Positions 1 through 10,500 of a DNA stretch of 64,000 nucleotides are shown one piece after another. Each line of letters begins with the position of its first letter. The stretch's first letter is position 1. Under the pieces are notes generated by a model. It did no database searches. It was not told the DNA's origin and saw nothing but the letters and a program-made list of their open reading frames with translations. Origin of the DNA: UBA12018 sp051656605 (GTDB taxonomy: Bacteria; Bacteroidota; Bacteroidia; Bacteroidales; CAMTPD01); NCBI GenBank assembly GCA_051656605.1, contig JBOGCF010000056.1:194246-258245 (forward strand). The letters are read 5' to 3'. The position numbers and the translations under genes were made by a program.

Positions 1-2626
1 TAATAATCACCGTATTGCTACCTCCCTGACTTTCTTCACGCGTGATACCTCCGAAGTCGAAGCTATATCCCTTTGGTAGATATTCTGCAGCCGTTTCACG
101 AATTGCGGTAATTGCGTCGCCAGAGCTATACCCTTCAGCTGCTGTTCCATTTGCAGAGATGGAGCTAAACATATTGAATCGAGTTAGTGTTTCGGCTCCA
201 TATACACGCTTGATGGATGCAAACTCACTGATAGGAGCCATGTTGTTTCCTACCTTAACGAATAAGTTTTGTAAACTTTTTTCATCGATGCGATATTCAG
301 GAGAAGCCTGAATCATAACTCGGTATATCTTAGAAAAGCGATTGATATTTGAAACATAGTTACCACCACAAAAAGCCGATAAAGTAGACAAAACCTCATC
401 CGGACCGATTCCTGCTCGTTTACATTTAGCCGCATCTACATCGATTTCCCATTGCGGATAATTGATGTTGAAGGTAGAATAAACTGAAGCTACTTCCGGG
501 CGTTGGCGAAGCTTGCCTAGAAACTCTTGTGTTGTTTGCTGGAAAGTAGCCAAGTCTGCATCAGCTCTGTTTTGCAAGTGCAACTCAAAACCGTTCCCCA
601 AACCATATCCCGGAATCATTCCCGGTGCGATAGCAAATATACTTGCATCCTTGATGTCTTGAGTGCGGCCATAGATTTGTCCGATTACTGCTTTCACATG
701 ATCGGTTTCCTCTGGTCGTTCTTCCCAATCTTTTAACTTGATGATAAAGGTACCGAATGAACTACCTTGACCAGAAAGCAATCCAAAACCAGAAACCTTT
801 TGATAGTTGCTTATTTGTGTGATTTGACTGATCCTTGATTCGACTTGTTTCAAAACGGCTTCAGTTTGTTTGAGAGAGGTACCGGGAGCAGTACTAACGT
901 TAACGAAGATGGTACCTTGGTCTTCGTCTGGTACCAATCCTGTTTTAGTTGAATTTACCAACAACACAAGAGCAACACAGGCTCCGATAATGCTTACACC
1001 GGCAAGCCATTTGCGTTTGATAAAGAAAACAACAATGTTTTTATAGCGTTCGCTCATGACATCAAATACAGCTGTAAATGCTTTTCTAAAGCGTGCTGCA
1101 AAGTTGTCTTTCGGATTTCCGTTTTCGTCGAGATATGGTTTTAGGATTAAAGCACATAATGCAGGACTCAATGTCAATGCATTAATCGTAGAGATACCTA
1201 CAGCTACAGCCATCGTAATACCAAACTGTGTATAGAATGTACCGGCAGTTCCTCCCATAAAGGTTACGGGGATAAACACGGCCATAAATACAATGGTTGT
1301 TGTTACGATTGCGGAAGTAATATTACTCATCGCATCGATAGTTGCTTTGTAGGGCGAACGATACCCGGCATCAAAACGCTCCTGTACAGCCTCGACCACA
1401 ACAATGGCATCATCCACAACGGTACCAATAGCTAGTACGAGTGCAAACAAGGTTAGTAAGTTGATACTAAAACCTGCAATTGAAAGAAAAGCAAAAGTAC
1501 CAACGAGTGACACTATGATTGCAACGGTAGGAACGATGGTTGAGCGTATATCTTGTAAGAAAACATATACTACAAGAATAACAAGGAAAATGGCCTCGAT
1601 CAATGTTTTGATTACGGCATCCATCGAAGCATATAAGAAGTCATTTACACTTGTCAGGTGTACAACTTCGATACCCGGAGGTAAGTTTTTCTCAGCTTCT
1701 ACAAGAAACTGATCAATGTTTTCTACTACTTCTGTTGCATTCGAGCCTGCCGTTTGGTAGATCATCGTTGCAATTCCCGGGCGGCCATTGGCTTCTCCAA
1801 TAAATCCGTACGACTCCTTACCTAGTTCGATTGTTGCAACATCTTTTAGGCGAAGGACATTTCCTTCGGGTGTAGAGCGGATTACAATGTTCTCAAACTC
1901 TTCGGGCGTACTAAGACGTCCTTTGTATTTCATTGCATACTGGAAAGTTTGATCGGTATTCTCACCCAATGCTCCTGTAGGAGACTCTATGTTTTGTTCT
2001 GCAAGTGCACGATTGATATCTGTAGGGGTAACCTTATACTGGGCCATAACATCTGGTTTCATCCAGATACGCATACTATAGTCACCACCCAAAACCATTA
2101 CATCTCCTACTCCTGAAATACGTAAAATTTCTGGTCGAAGATTAATGTTTACATAGTTTGAAAGAAAGTTCTCGTCGTACCTGTCGTCAGTACTTCTCAA
2201 TGAAAAAACTTTAAGCATACTTGTCTGACGCTTACTCGTTGTTACACCGATACGATTCACCTCTGCCGGAAGAGATCCCGTTGCTTTGGATACTCTATTT
2301 TGAACATTTACGGCAGCCATGTCAGGATCTGTACCTTGCTTGAAGTAAACGTTGATAGAAGCATTTCCGTTATTACTAGTTGTAGAGGTCAGATAGGTCA
2401 TGTTTTCAACCCCGTTAATAGCCTCCTCTAATGGTGCGATTACACTTTTTTGTAGGGTTTCGGCGCTAGAGCCCGGATATGCTGTAGAAACTTGTACCGT
2501 AGGAGGCGCAATGTCGGGATATTGCTCAACCGGTAGTGTTGCAATACCAATTACACCGATCAAGACCAGTGTAATGGAGATGACAAACGATAATACAGGT
2601 CTGTCAATAAATGTTTTAATATTCAT
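1..2626 (-). CDS. RND multidrug efflux transporter (HAE1/AcrB type), partial
   Basis: Inner-membrane proton-driven pump of a tripartite efflux system. Reading the minus strand from the ATG at 2626 gives an uninterrupted frame of about 875 codons that leaves the window, so roughly the last 170 residues of a family usually near 1,050 are missing. The start MNIKTFIDRPVLSFVIS is the typical first transmembrane helix. The fourth-helix motif GTVVDDAIVVVEAV carries the paired aspartates of the proton relay. FMAVFIPVTFMGG and the second-half region around LVPDEDQG are also family hallmarks. The gene begins only 3 bases after the stop of the adaptor gene, so the two are one operon. An outer-membrane TolC-like channel gene would be expected just beyond the left edge. 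Substrate cannot be read from sequence. Confidence 0.95.
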   Translation of the reverse strand, partial: MNIKTFIDRPVLSFVISITLVLIGVIGIATLPVEQYPDIAPPTVQVSTAYPGSSAETLQKSVIAPLEEAINGVENMTYLTSTTSNNGNASINVYFKQGTDPDMAAVNVQNRVSKATGSLPAEVNRIGVTTSKRQTSMLKVFSLRSTDDRYDENFLSNYVNINLRPEILRISGVGDVMVLGGDYSMRIWMKPDVMAQYKVTPTDINRALAEQNIESPTGALGENTDQTFQYAMKYKGRLSTPEEFENIVIRSTPEGNVLRLKDVATIELGKESYGFIGEANGRPGIATMIYQTAGSNATEVVENIDQFLVEAEKNLPPGIEVVHLTSVNDFLYASMDAVIKTLIEAIFLVILVVYVFLQDIRSTIVPTVAIIVSLVGTFAFLSIAGFSINLLTLFALVLAIGTVVDDAIVVVEAVQERFDAGYRSPYKATIDAMSNITSAIVTTTIVFMAVFIPVTFMGGTAGTFYTQFGITMAVAVGISTINALTLSPALCALILKPYLDENGNPKDNFAARFRKAFTAVFDVMSERYKNIVVFFIKRKWLAGVSIIGACVALVLLVNSTKTGLVPDEDQGTIFVNVSTAPGTSLKQTEAVLKQVESRISQITQISNYQKVSGFGLLSGQGSSFGTFIIKLKDWEERPEETDHVKAVIGQIYGRTQDIKDASIFAIAPGMIPGYGLGNGFELHLQNRADADLATFQQTTQEFLGKLRQRPEVASVYSTFNINYPQWEIDVDAAKCKRAGIGPDEVLSTLSAFCGGNYVSNINRFSKIYRVMIQASPEYRIDEKSLQNLFVKVGNNMAPISEFASIKRVYGAETLTRFNMFSSISANGTAAEGYSSGDAITAIRETAAEYLPKGYSFDFGGITREESQGGSNTVII

Positions 2627-2629
2627 CGA

Positions 2630-3748
2630 TTATCCCTCCATTTGTTTTTTAGCAACGATTGGTGTTCCTTCGCGTAATGTTCCTACACCTTCAGTCACGA
2701 TAACATCACCGTTATTCAAACCTTTGATGATGGCATATTCTTTACCACCGTTAAGGGCAACACCTTCTACAATTGTTGTTGTAGCCGTGCCATCTACCAC
2801 TTTATATACGTAAAGCTTATCTTGTATTTCAAACGTTGCTTTTTGTGGAATAACCATAGCATTGCTGATAGACTCTGGTATTAAAACATTGCCCGATGCA
2901 CCGCTAACTAATACACCTTTATCATTCGGGAATACGGCACGTACACTTACACTTCCAGTTGCTTGATCAATCACCCCACTGATTGATTCAATCTTACCTT
3001 TTTCACTGTAAGTCGAGTTGTCACTAAGAACAAGATCGATTGCAGGCATTGCCTCAAGCACTTGTTCCATAGAACCGTATTGGCGCAAAAGAGAAAGAAG
3101 TTGTCTTTCGGTGAGCGAGAAGTAGATGTGCATTTTAGAATTATCAGAGATCGTAGTCAAAGGCACTTGTAAAGCCGGACTAACGGAAGCTCCAATTCGA
3201 TACGGCAAGGTTCCTACTACACCATCTGATGGACTTTTTACTTCTGTATATGAAAGGTTGTTTTTAGCACGCAACTCTTGAGCCAATGCTTGGTCAAGTT
3301 GAGCTTTTGCTGATTCTAATTTATTTTCAGCTGTTTGCAAGTCAAATTTAGAAACAATGTTTTTAGCAAATAGCTCTTTCTTGCTATCATATGTCAACTG
3401 AGCAGTAGCGACTCCAACCTTGCAAGCTTGTACATTAGCTTGAGCTGTTTTGTATTCAGCTTGGTAAGGAATTTGATCAATGACAAAAAGGACCTGACCT
3501 TTTTTTACTTTTTCCCCTTCTTTGACACATAACTTAGTAATATAACCAGACACCTGCGGATAGATATCAATGTCTTGTCTACCCTTTATTGAGGCTGCAT
3601 GTTGGTTAGTAATAGTACGGTCGGAAGGAGTAATTTCCATAACTGCGTATTCTGTACTCTGCTTTACTTCTTGCTTTTTATCACAAGAAATTAATAAGAT
3701 GCAGCAGAAAGCAATACATAAGATGTTAGTGTTTCTACGATTCTTCAT
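2630..3748 (-). CDS. RND efflux periplasmic adaptor subunit (membrane fusion protein)
   Basis: A 372-residue AcrA/MexA-type adaptor that links the inner-membrane pump to an outer-membrane channel. The N-terminus is a lipoprotein signal: a hydrophobic stretch ending in LLISC, with the cysteine as likely lipidation site, followed by charged residues. The biotinyl-lipoyl-like half motif is visible as GRQDIDIYPQVSGYITKLCV with KVKKGQVLFVID after it. An alpha-helical hairpin rich in Ala, Gln and Lys (about residues 95-165) and beta-barrel segments follow. It is the first gene of the efflux operon and is transcribed away from an AraC-type regulator starting 147 bases further on, which suggests local control. 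Length and domain order are normal for the family. Confidence 0.93.
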   Translation of the reverse strand: MKNRRNTNILCIAFCCILLISCDKKQEVKQSTEYAVMEITPSDRTITNQHAASIKGRQDIDIYPQVSGYITKLCVKEGEKVKKGQVLFVIDQIPYQAEYKTAQANVQACKVGVATAQLTYDSKKELFAKNIVSKFDLQTAENKLESAKAQLDQALAQELRAKNNLSYTEVKSPSDGVVGTLPYRIGASVSPALQVPLTTISDNSKMHIYFSLTERQLLSLLRQYGSMEQVLEAMPAIDLVLSDNSTYSEKGKIESISGVIDQATGSVSVRAVFPNDKGVLVSGASGNVLIPESISNAMVIPQKATFEIQDKLYVYKVVDGTATTTIVEGVALNGGKEYAIIKGLNNGDVIVTEGVGTLREGTPIVAKKQMEG

Positions 3749-3769
3749 GTCTCAATTGGTTTAATGCTA

Positions 3770-3777
3770 CAAATGTA
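3770..3777 (-). promoter_or_regulatory. Candidate -7 box of the efflux operon
   Basis: Minus-strand TACATTTG matches the Bacteroidetes -7 consensus TAnnTTTG and lies 21 bases upstream of the adaptor start codon. No good -33 TTG is seen at the usual spacing, so this is a weak to moderate call. Confidence 0.4.
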
Positions 3778-3843
3778 AGCGACAGAGAGATGTTAAAACG
3801 ATTCGATAAAGGAACACAATTGTTCAAAATCGGAACTAAGATG

Positions 3844-3873
3844 TTGTTTTTTTCTAAAATCCAAATACTTTTG
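3844..3873 (+). promoter_or_regulatory. Promoter of the AraC-type regulator gene
   Basis: TTG at 3844-3846, a 19-base spacer and TACTTTTG at 3866-3873 fit the Bacteroidetes -33/-7 promoter (TTG, about 19 bases, TAnnTTTG). The box ends 21 bases before the ATG at 3895, giving a very short leader. Confidence 0.6.
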
Positions 3874-3894
3874 TTCTAGTCAATATACAATAGA

Positions 3895-4737
3895 ATGAAA
3901 GCAGAAATAATTCACGCGCTCGATTTAGAATTCTTAAAAGTAGGAAAGTCTCGTCTCGATACTTATTTAGGTAAAACAATAAAGCAAGAAGCTTTTACTT
4001 TATTGGTATGTCGTGCCGGTGTCGCAAAAATAAGTATTGATTTAAAAGAATATATACTGACAGAACATAGCGAGCTTATCTTGATGCCTTTTGTCAATTT
4101 TAGAGTAGATTACATTTCGGAGGGGTTCAACGTTGAATATGTTGTTGTTGAATTTGCGTTATTACGTCGAGCTTTGTTTAATTTGAATCCTAAGTTTATA
4201 GGTTTTATGAGGAAGCATCCTTTTTATTGCTTCAACGAAAACTCCATCAAAGGTTTAAATCTCACGATTGATGGGTTTAAATATATTTATAAAGACGATA
4301 AAAATCAGTTTCAGGAAAGTATCGCACACAATATACTTGAGAACTTCTTTATGGACTTTTACGATAAGGTAAGTCGTCATGTAGAATCTTTAGACACAGA
4401 TGGAACCTTCCGTCAAGAAGAGCACTTCAAACGTTTTATGGGATTGGTACTTCAAAACTGTAAAACAACAAGAGATGTTACGTTCTATGCATCTCAGCTC
4501 TGTTTGTCTACCCGCTATTTGTCTCATATTGTGCGGTCGGTAACAGGTAAGACAGTAAAGGATATTATCAATGAACATGTCATCATGGAGATAAAGGTAT
4601 TGTTACATTCAACAAACCTCTCTTTACAAGCAATTGCCGATGCAATGCATTTTCCTTCGCAATCTTTTCTTGGTAATTTCTTCAAAAAATATACCGGAAT
4701 GTCTCCTTCAAAGTGGAGGGATGAACATCGTAAATAA
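3895..4737 (+). CDS. AraC family transcriptional regulator
   Basis: A 280-residue DNA-binding regulator. The C-terminal 100 residues form the double helix-turn-helix of the AraC family: the first helix pair around TFYASQLCLSTRYLSHIVR, and the second around LQAIADAMHFPSQSFLGNFF followed by the signature KYTGMSPSKWR. The N-terminal 170 residues resemble a cupin-like effector or dimerisation domain, with no recognisable ligand signature. It is divergent from the RND efflux operon and shares a 146-base intergenic region with it, so regulation of the pump is the obvious hypothesis. The GH3 gene 108 bases downstream on the same strand has its own -7 box and need not be a target. Confidence 0.9.
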   Translation: MKAEIIHALDLEFLKVGKSRLDTYLGKTIKQEAFTLLVCRAGVAKISIDLKEYILTEHSELILMPFVNFRVDYISEGFNVEYVVVEFALLRRALFNLNPKFIGFMRKHPFYCFNENSIKGLNLTIDGFKYIYKDDKNQFQESIAHNILENFFMDFYDKVSRHVESLDTDGTFRQEEHFKRFMGLVLQNCKTTRDVTFYASQLCLSTRYLSHIVRSVTGKTVKDIINEHVIMEIKVLLHSTNLSLQAIADAMHFPSQSFLGNFFKKYTGMSPSKWRDEHRK

Positions 4738-4785
4738 ATTGAATATTTATGATAGAAGTGAGCTTTTAGATATTGCTTGTTTCTG

Positions 4786-4793
4786 TATATTTG
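4786..4793 (+). promoter_or_regulatory. Candidate -7 box of the GH3 gene
   Basis: TATATTTG matches TAnnTTTG and lies 52 bases upstream of the GH3 ATG at 4846. The expected -33 position holds TTT rather than TTG. Confidence 0.4.
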
Positions 4794-4845
4794 AAGAATG
4801 AAAAGAGGATAAAACGAATTGTCCAAAACATTATAAACAACAACC

Positions 4846-7494
4846 ATGAAAAACAAACACAAATTGATTGTTGCAGCACTCTTGTTGCATCAGTTTGCTT
4901 TTGCGCAGACAAACTATCCATTCCAGAACACAAAATTAACTACTCAAGAGCGCACAGAAGATCTTATTCAGCAAATGACGCTAGAAGAGAAAATAGATTT
5001 ACTCGCCGGCTACAATGACTTCTATTTACATCCTTGCGAAAGATTGGGAATTCCGGCCTTTAAAATGGCCGATGGACCGCTAGGTGTTTCATCGTGGGGA
5101 CTGCATGGCCGAGCTACGGCATTCCCGGCAGCATTATCGTTGGCCTCTTCTTGGAATCGAGATCTTGCACGCCGTGTAGGAGCAACTTATGCAGAAGAGT
5201 GGCGTGCAAGGGGAATTCATTTTTTGTTGGCGCCCGGTGTAAATAACTACAGAGCTTCGAAGTGTGCCCGCAATTTTGAGTATTTTGGAGAAGATCCCTT
5301 TCTGGCATCAGAAATGGTGGTTCCTTTTATCGAAGCGGTGCAAGACGGAGGTGTAATTGCAACGATCAAACATTATGTAGCAAACGATCAGGAATTTGAT
5401 CGATATACGGTTAGTACCGAATTATCAGATAGAGCATTGCATGAAATATACCTTCCTCCTTTCAAAGCGGCTGTTCAAAAAGCAGATGTGAAAGCCGTAA
5501 TGACAGGATACAACAAAGTAAGAGGTGTTTATAATACCGAAAACAAAGAGATGATTGATATCCTCAAGAAAGATTGGGGGTTTCAAGGTATGCTCATGTC
5601 TGATTGGGCATGTACGTACTCTGCTATAGAGGCCGCCAATCATGGTCTCGATCTCGAGATGGGAAGTAAGAGTTGGTTCAATAAAGAGAAAATGTTGCCA
5701 TTAATAGCCGAAGGCAAAATCACGGAAGAGGTAATCAATGAAAAAGTACGTCGCATCTATGGCACTTGTATGGAGATGGGATTCTTTGATCGCCCGCAAA
5801 AGGTCGACTCGATTCCGGTATTCAATCCTCGTGCAAACAAAGCTGCATACGAAGGAGCATGTGAAGGCATTGTTTTGCTGAAAAATGACGATCAAATATT
5901 ACCTATTAAACAAGTAAAGACAATTGCAGTAATCGGACCTACAGCAAATCCGTCTGTTATATCCGACCGTGTCTTTAATAACCGAGGCATTGTATATGGC
6001 GGCGGCGGAAGTTCGAAGGTGAATCCGTGGTATATTGTCACAGATCTTGATGGAATACGAAATGAATTTAACGATGTTGAAGTTTTATATGCCGAAGGTG
6101 TTTCCAATCAATTCAAATCAAACCTATTCAATAAAAGCAAATTTAAAACCTCCGAGGGTAAAAATGGATTACGAGCTAAATACTATACGTTAGGCAACAA
6201 CGCCGATGCGGCAGTATCTGACCAACTTCTGCAAGAGCAAGCTATTGCGTCGGGAAGAGCAGTTGATAAGAAAACGAAAGATCAACCAACTGAAAATACG
6301 TCTCAAGTTGCGGCAGACAATCTTATCTTGGAACAAATAGACGGGAAGATCAACTTCGAATGGTGGGGATACCCACACAATCAAGATAAACTCGGAACCG
6401 ACTATAAAGTAGAATGGGAGGGATATTTTGAAGCCGAAAAAACAGATTCTGTTTTGCTTGTCGCAGATGCTCAAGGAGCTTATCGACTATGGATAGATGG
6501 AGAGCTCTTGATTGATGCTTCAAAATCGGAGTCTTTCTACTTCGGACAACAAAAGATCTTTGTCAATAAAGGAGATCGCAAGGCTGTAAAATTAGAATTT
6601 TGTAATCAACGATCGCTGCCATCTGAGATACGTTTCGGATACGAGTACCTGTCAAATATTGATTTTTCAGAGGCTTTAAATATTGCTCAAAAAGCAGATC
6701 TAGTTGTATTTTGCGGAGGTCTTGACGGTAGCATCGAATTAGAGGGGAGAGATCGTCCGTTCGAATTGCCTTATGGGCAGGATAAACTAATCAATGAATT
6801 AGCAGCAGTAAATCCGAATCTAGTCGTAGTTTTACATGCCGGAGGTGCGGTGGCAATGGAAAGCTGGATTGATAATGCAAAGGCCGTTGTACATGCCTTT
6901 TATCCCGGACAAGAGGGAGGAAATGCATTGGCGCATATATTAAGCGGAAAAGTAAACCCTTCTGCCAAACTTCCTTTTACGATTGAGAAAAAATGGGAAG
7001 ATTCTCCCGCTTTCGGCAATTACGACGAAACACGAAAATCAAAGCAAATTCATTACAATGAAGGCATATTTACAGGTTATAGAGGCTACGATAAGAATCA
7101 GACGACCCCTCTATTTCCATTCGGATTTGGTCTATCGTATACTACATTTGCATACGGCGATTTGAAGGTTGCAAACGTTGATAAGAAGAACAAGACTGTA
7201 GAAATAGCTTTTCAAGTAACCAATAGTGGAAATTGTTTTGGAGGTGAAATTGCACAAGTGTATATACACGATGCAAAAGCCTCGGAACCTCGTCCCGAGA
7301 AAGAGCTAAAAGGATTTGAGAAAATATGGTTAGCTCCCGGAGAAACAAAAGAAATCACCATTACACTTAAAGCTGAAGATTTCATGTTCTACAGTGCGAA
7401 GAAAAACAAATGGGTATTTGAGCCGGGCGAGTTTGAAGTTCGTCTCGGAGCTTCATCAAATGACATCAAAGACTTGGTAGTTGTGAAGTTATAA
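4846..7494 (+). CDS. GH3 beta-glucosidase-type glycoside hydrolase with PA14 insert
   Basis: An 882-residue exported glycosidase. Residues 1-20 are a signal peptide ending near FAFAQ. The (beta/alpha)8 domain (about 30-320) has the GH3 substrate-binding signatures KMADGPLGV and TIKHYVANDQ. The catalytic nucleophile is the aspartate in GMLMSDWACTYSA. The alpha/beta sandwich domain (about 330-730) is interrupted by a PA14 carbohydrate-binding domain at about 430-600 (DAQGAYRLWIDGELLI). The glutamate of ELEGRDR supplies a candidate acid/base. A fibronectin-III-like domain closes the protein (PEKELKGFEKIWLAPGE). PA14-bearing GH3 enzymes usually cleave beta-glucosides or related disaccharides; the exact linkage cannot be read. 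The gene converges on a GH2 gene across a shared terminator. Confidence 0.93.
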   Translation: MKNKHKLIVAALLLHQFAFAQTNYPFQNTKLTTQERTEDLIQQMTLEEKIDLLAGYNDFYLHPCERLGIPAFKMADGPLGVSSWGLHGRATAFPAALSLASSWNRDLARRVGATYAEEWRARGIHFLLAPGVNNYRASKCARNFEYFGEDPFLASEMVVPFIEAVQDGGVIATIKHYVANDQEFDRYTVSTELSDRALHEIYLPPFKAAVQKADVKAVMTGYNKVRGVYNTENKEMIDILKKDWGFQGMLMSDWACTYSAIEAANHGLDLEMGSKSWFNKEKMLPLIAEGKITEEVINEKVRRIYGTCMEMGFFDRPQKVDSIPVFNPRANKAAYEGACEGIVLLKNDDQILPIKQVKTIAVIGPTANPSVISDRVFNNRGIVYGGGGSSKVNPWYIVTDLDGIRNEFNDVEVLYAEGVSNQFKSNLFNKSKFKTSEGKNGLRAKYYTLGNNADAAVSDQLLQEQAIASGRAVDKKTKDQPTENTSQVAADNLILEQIDGKINFEWWGYPHNQDKLGTDYKVEWEGYFEAEKTDSVLLVADAQGAYRLWIDGELLIDASKSESFYFGQQKIFVNKGDRKAVKLEFCNQRSLPSEIRFGYEYLSNIDFSEALNIAQKADLVVFCGGLDGSIELEGRDRPFELPYGQDKLINELAAVNPNLVVVLHAGGAVAMESWIDNAKAVVHAFYPGQEGGNALAHILSGKVNPSAKLPFTIEKKWEDSPAFGNYDETRKSKQIHYNEGIFTGYRGYDKNQTTPLFPFGFGLSYTTFAYGDLKVANVDKKNKTVEIAFQVTNSGNCFGGEIAQVYIHDAKASEPRPEKELKGFEKIWLAPGETKEITITLKAEDFMFYSAKKNKWVFEPGEFEVRLGASSNDIKDLVVVKL

Positions 7495-7524
7495 TCAATA
7501 ACGTTATAAATTCGATTCTAAATA

Positions 7525-7560
7525 GAAAAAGGCCTGCAACCGAATTGCAGGCCTTTTTTA
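7525..7560. terminator. Bidirectional intrinsic terminator between GH3 and GH2
   Basis: A perfect 9-bp stem, GGCCTGCAA (7531-7539) with TTGCAGGCC (7545-7553), has a 5-base loop. It is flanked by an A-run on the left and a T-run on the right, so it can end both the plus-strand GH3 transcript and the minus-strand GH2 transcript. Confidence 0.9.
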
Positions 7561-7576
7561 CTTATAAGAAAAACAA

Positions 7577-10500
7577 TTAATCGGCTAAGATGCTGATTTC
7601 AGCACCGGAAGCAAAGTCTTGCTTATTTTGAGCATTTAACGCTGTAAAGCGGATGTAACGAGCTTTTGTAGGCTTGTCGAAAAGAACTTTCTTTTCAGAT
7701 GCATTGTTTTCGAATGTACCCTTATGGATTGGTTCTCCCCACTCTTTACCATCTTGGCTTACATGAATCGTATAATCTTTAATACGACCATTGTTTCCAC
7801 TTTGGCGAGGAAGGAATGTGAAGCCTTTAATTGCTTTTGCTTCTCCCGCATCCAAATCTACCCAGTGTGGGTATTTCGCTACGGTAACTGAGTACATTGT
7901 ATGCCAGTAGGTATTTGGATCGCCGTCGGTAAGATTCTTGCCATCACCTTCTCCCACTTCTTGGCTACTTGAGAAGATTACTTCGGTTTGTATGCCTTCT
8001 ATCTTTTCAAACTGAGCCGCTGCTACTAGCTGTGGTTTTTCTTTATACCAAGCTTTTACAGCACCTCCGTCGCGAAGTGTGATCGCTCCTTTGTACTCTT
8101 GTTTTTTGCCATTGTTGATTGTGTATAGGATTGGAGCATCTTGATCTAGCGATGCTATTTCCACGACACCGGCACGACTGCGTGTAATTGAAATAGGTAA
8201 TTCACCCGATGCCGAAACGTTAGCAGTAGCGGCCAACGCTTGTTGTGCTTGAGCCGGACGAATGATGAAGCCCATATTATGATTATTTGCATAGATGCGG
8301 TCTTCATTCAATGGACCACCCTGACCACAGCTATTTCCTCCAAGTCCGGTTACACCAAGATCCAGGTGAAGATACGTATCACCAGCCTTTGGAAGTTGGT
8401 AAGGATGTGGTGCCATGATCATATCAAGCGCCGAATATTGAAGCGCCGAAGCAGACAAACGATCTGTAGCAACAAAGATTGCCCCGTTACCAGCATTGTT
8501 TGTCAATGCACACCAACGCACATCTTCATGGTTACCCATGTCTTGTGGTTTAGGGAAGTTTACAAACTCACCTGCTACGGTAGACTTGTGTTCCTCTATA
8601 AACTGACCAGACTTACGGTCGGCATAGTTGTCGATAGGACCTCTACCATAATATGTAAAGTTGCCGTATTGTTGTGGAACCTTCATTACATAGCCCAAGC
8701 GAGGAAGTACCATGCTCGGATTATTAGAAGATATATTTGACTGCAACTCTACTGATCCGTCCGGATAGATTGTCCAGATCTGGTTGGTTGTAAATTTAAA
8801 GTCTTCCGGACCGAACTTTTTATCAGTTAGCTCTTCAATCGAGTTTTTGCCCGAACTAGTGCCTCCTAGTATTTTAGCTGCGTTAGGTGCTTGAGATTCT
8901 ACAGTAAAGGCAAGCACAACTTTTTGTTTGCTTTTATCCTTTTTGTCTTTATCTACATATACACTTTGATTGGTTGTTTTGTGTACCAGGTTGTGTAGTC
9001 CGCGGTCGAACCAAGGAGAGTAGAACCAGTTGTCGTTGTTTACAAACGCACGCAACGCATCAAGTTTCGGACCATTGCCCGGTGCGATAACGGTTTCGTT
9101 GCCATAAGTAAGGCTGTAGATCGTACCGGTATTGGTATCAAACTTCACTTCGAAGTTGTCTCCTTTTACAGTTTGAATATTTGATTCGGCTTTAAGTAAC
9201 TCCAAGTTGCCTCCTGTAGTTGCTACCTCTGCAATAGCCGGACGAGCTCCTGCTTCTTTGATCAAGATTTGCTCCTCAGCTTGAGGGAATCCTTTATCTG
9301 CCCAAGGTTGTTTTTCATTCAACAGGAACTGAATTTTTACAAAATACTCCGAATCATTCTTTAGTTTAGCCAATTGATACGGAACCGTAATGGTGGTACG
9401 TTTGCGTGCATCAAGTGTTTGTGGTTGAAGGTTACCGGCTTCAATCTCTTTACCATCTTCATAAAGTGCCCATTTGATTTGGTAATCCGATAAGTTCTTG
9501 AAGTAGTATTTATTGAACAGTTCGAAGGTACCCTTCTGAATGTCGATAGGTTTTACGTCGATATGTTGGTATACTTTCTTTACTTCATAATACTGAGGTT
9601 TAGGCTCCAAGTCACCAAAGATAATTCCGTTCATAACGAACTGACCGTCATTCGGTGTATCTCCAAAGTCTCCGCCATAAGCCAAGTATTTGTCGCCCGT
9701 TTTAGGATCGTAGTTATACATTGATTGATCTACCCAATCCCAAATAGCACCGCCACAGAAGAAGTTTGTAGATTCGATAGCTTCCCAATAATCTTCGAGA
9801 TTACCGCAAGCATTCCCCATCGAGTGAGCATACTCAGAAATGTGGAACGGATACTTGATGTCGTAGTTTCCTTTTACGGCACCACGAGTCCAAGCGATAG
9901 AAGGATATTGGTTAGACCCCATATCCACGATACTGTTGTTACGCTCGTATTGTACCGGACGCGATACATCTGCCTTTTTCAACGCATCGTATGCCGCGAC
10001 AAAGTTGTTGCCGGGTCCGGCTTCGTTTCCTAGCGACCAGATTACGATAGAAGGGTTGTTGATATTGGCATGTACCATCTCCATTACACGCGCCACGTGT
10101 GCTTTTTTCCATTCTACCGGATGCGACAACGAAGCTTCTCCGTAATAATATTGGTGCGACTCAATATTGGCTTCATCTTCAAGATAAATACCATATTTAT
10201 CACACAAGTAGTACCAATACGGATCGTCTGGGTAGTGTGAGTTACGCACATGGTTGATGTTGGCACGTTTCATCAACATAACTTCTTCTTGCATATGCTC
10301 GCGAGAAATTACGTGTCCTGTCGCCGGGTTCGATTCGTGACGGTTTACGCCTTTCAACTTAACCGGTTTGCCGTTTACATAGTAGTAACGTCCGGCTAGT
10401 CCGAATTCGTCCTTTTCGGCAGGAGTATCTTTGATTTCTACTTCACGGAAACCTACAATTGTAGAAGTTACATCGATGGTTTTATTCTTCTTGTCCTTTA

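Noticed and set aside
8240..8740. A 166-codon plus-strand frame inside the large GH2 gene
   Set aside because: It lies antisense to a well-supported GH2 domain and resembles no protein.
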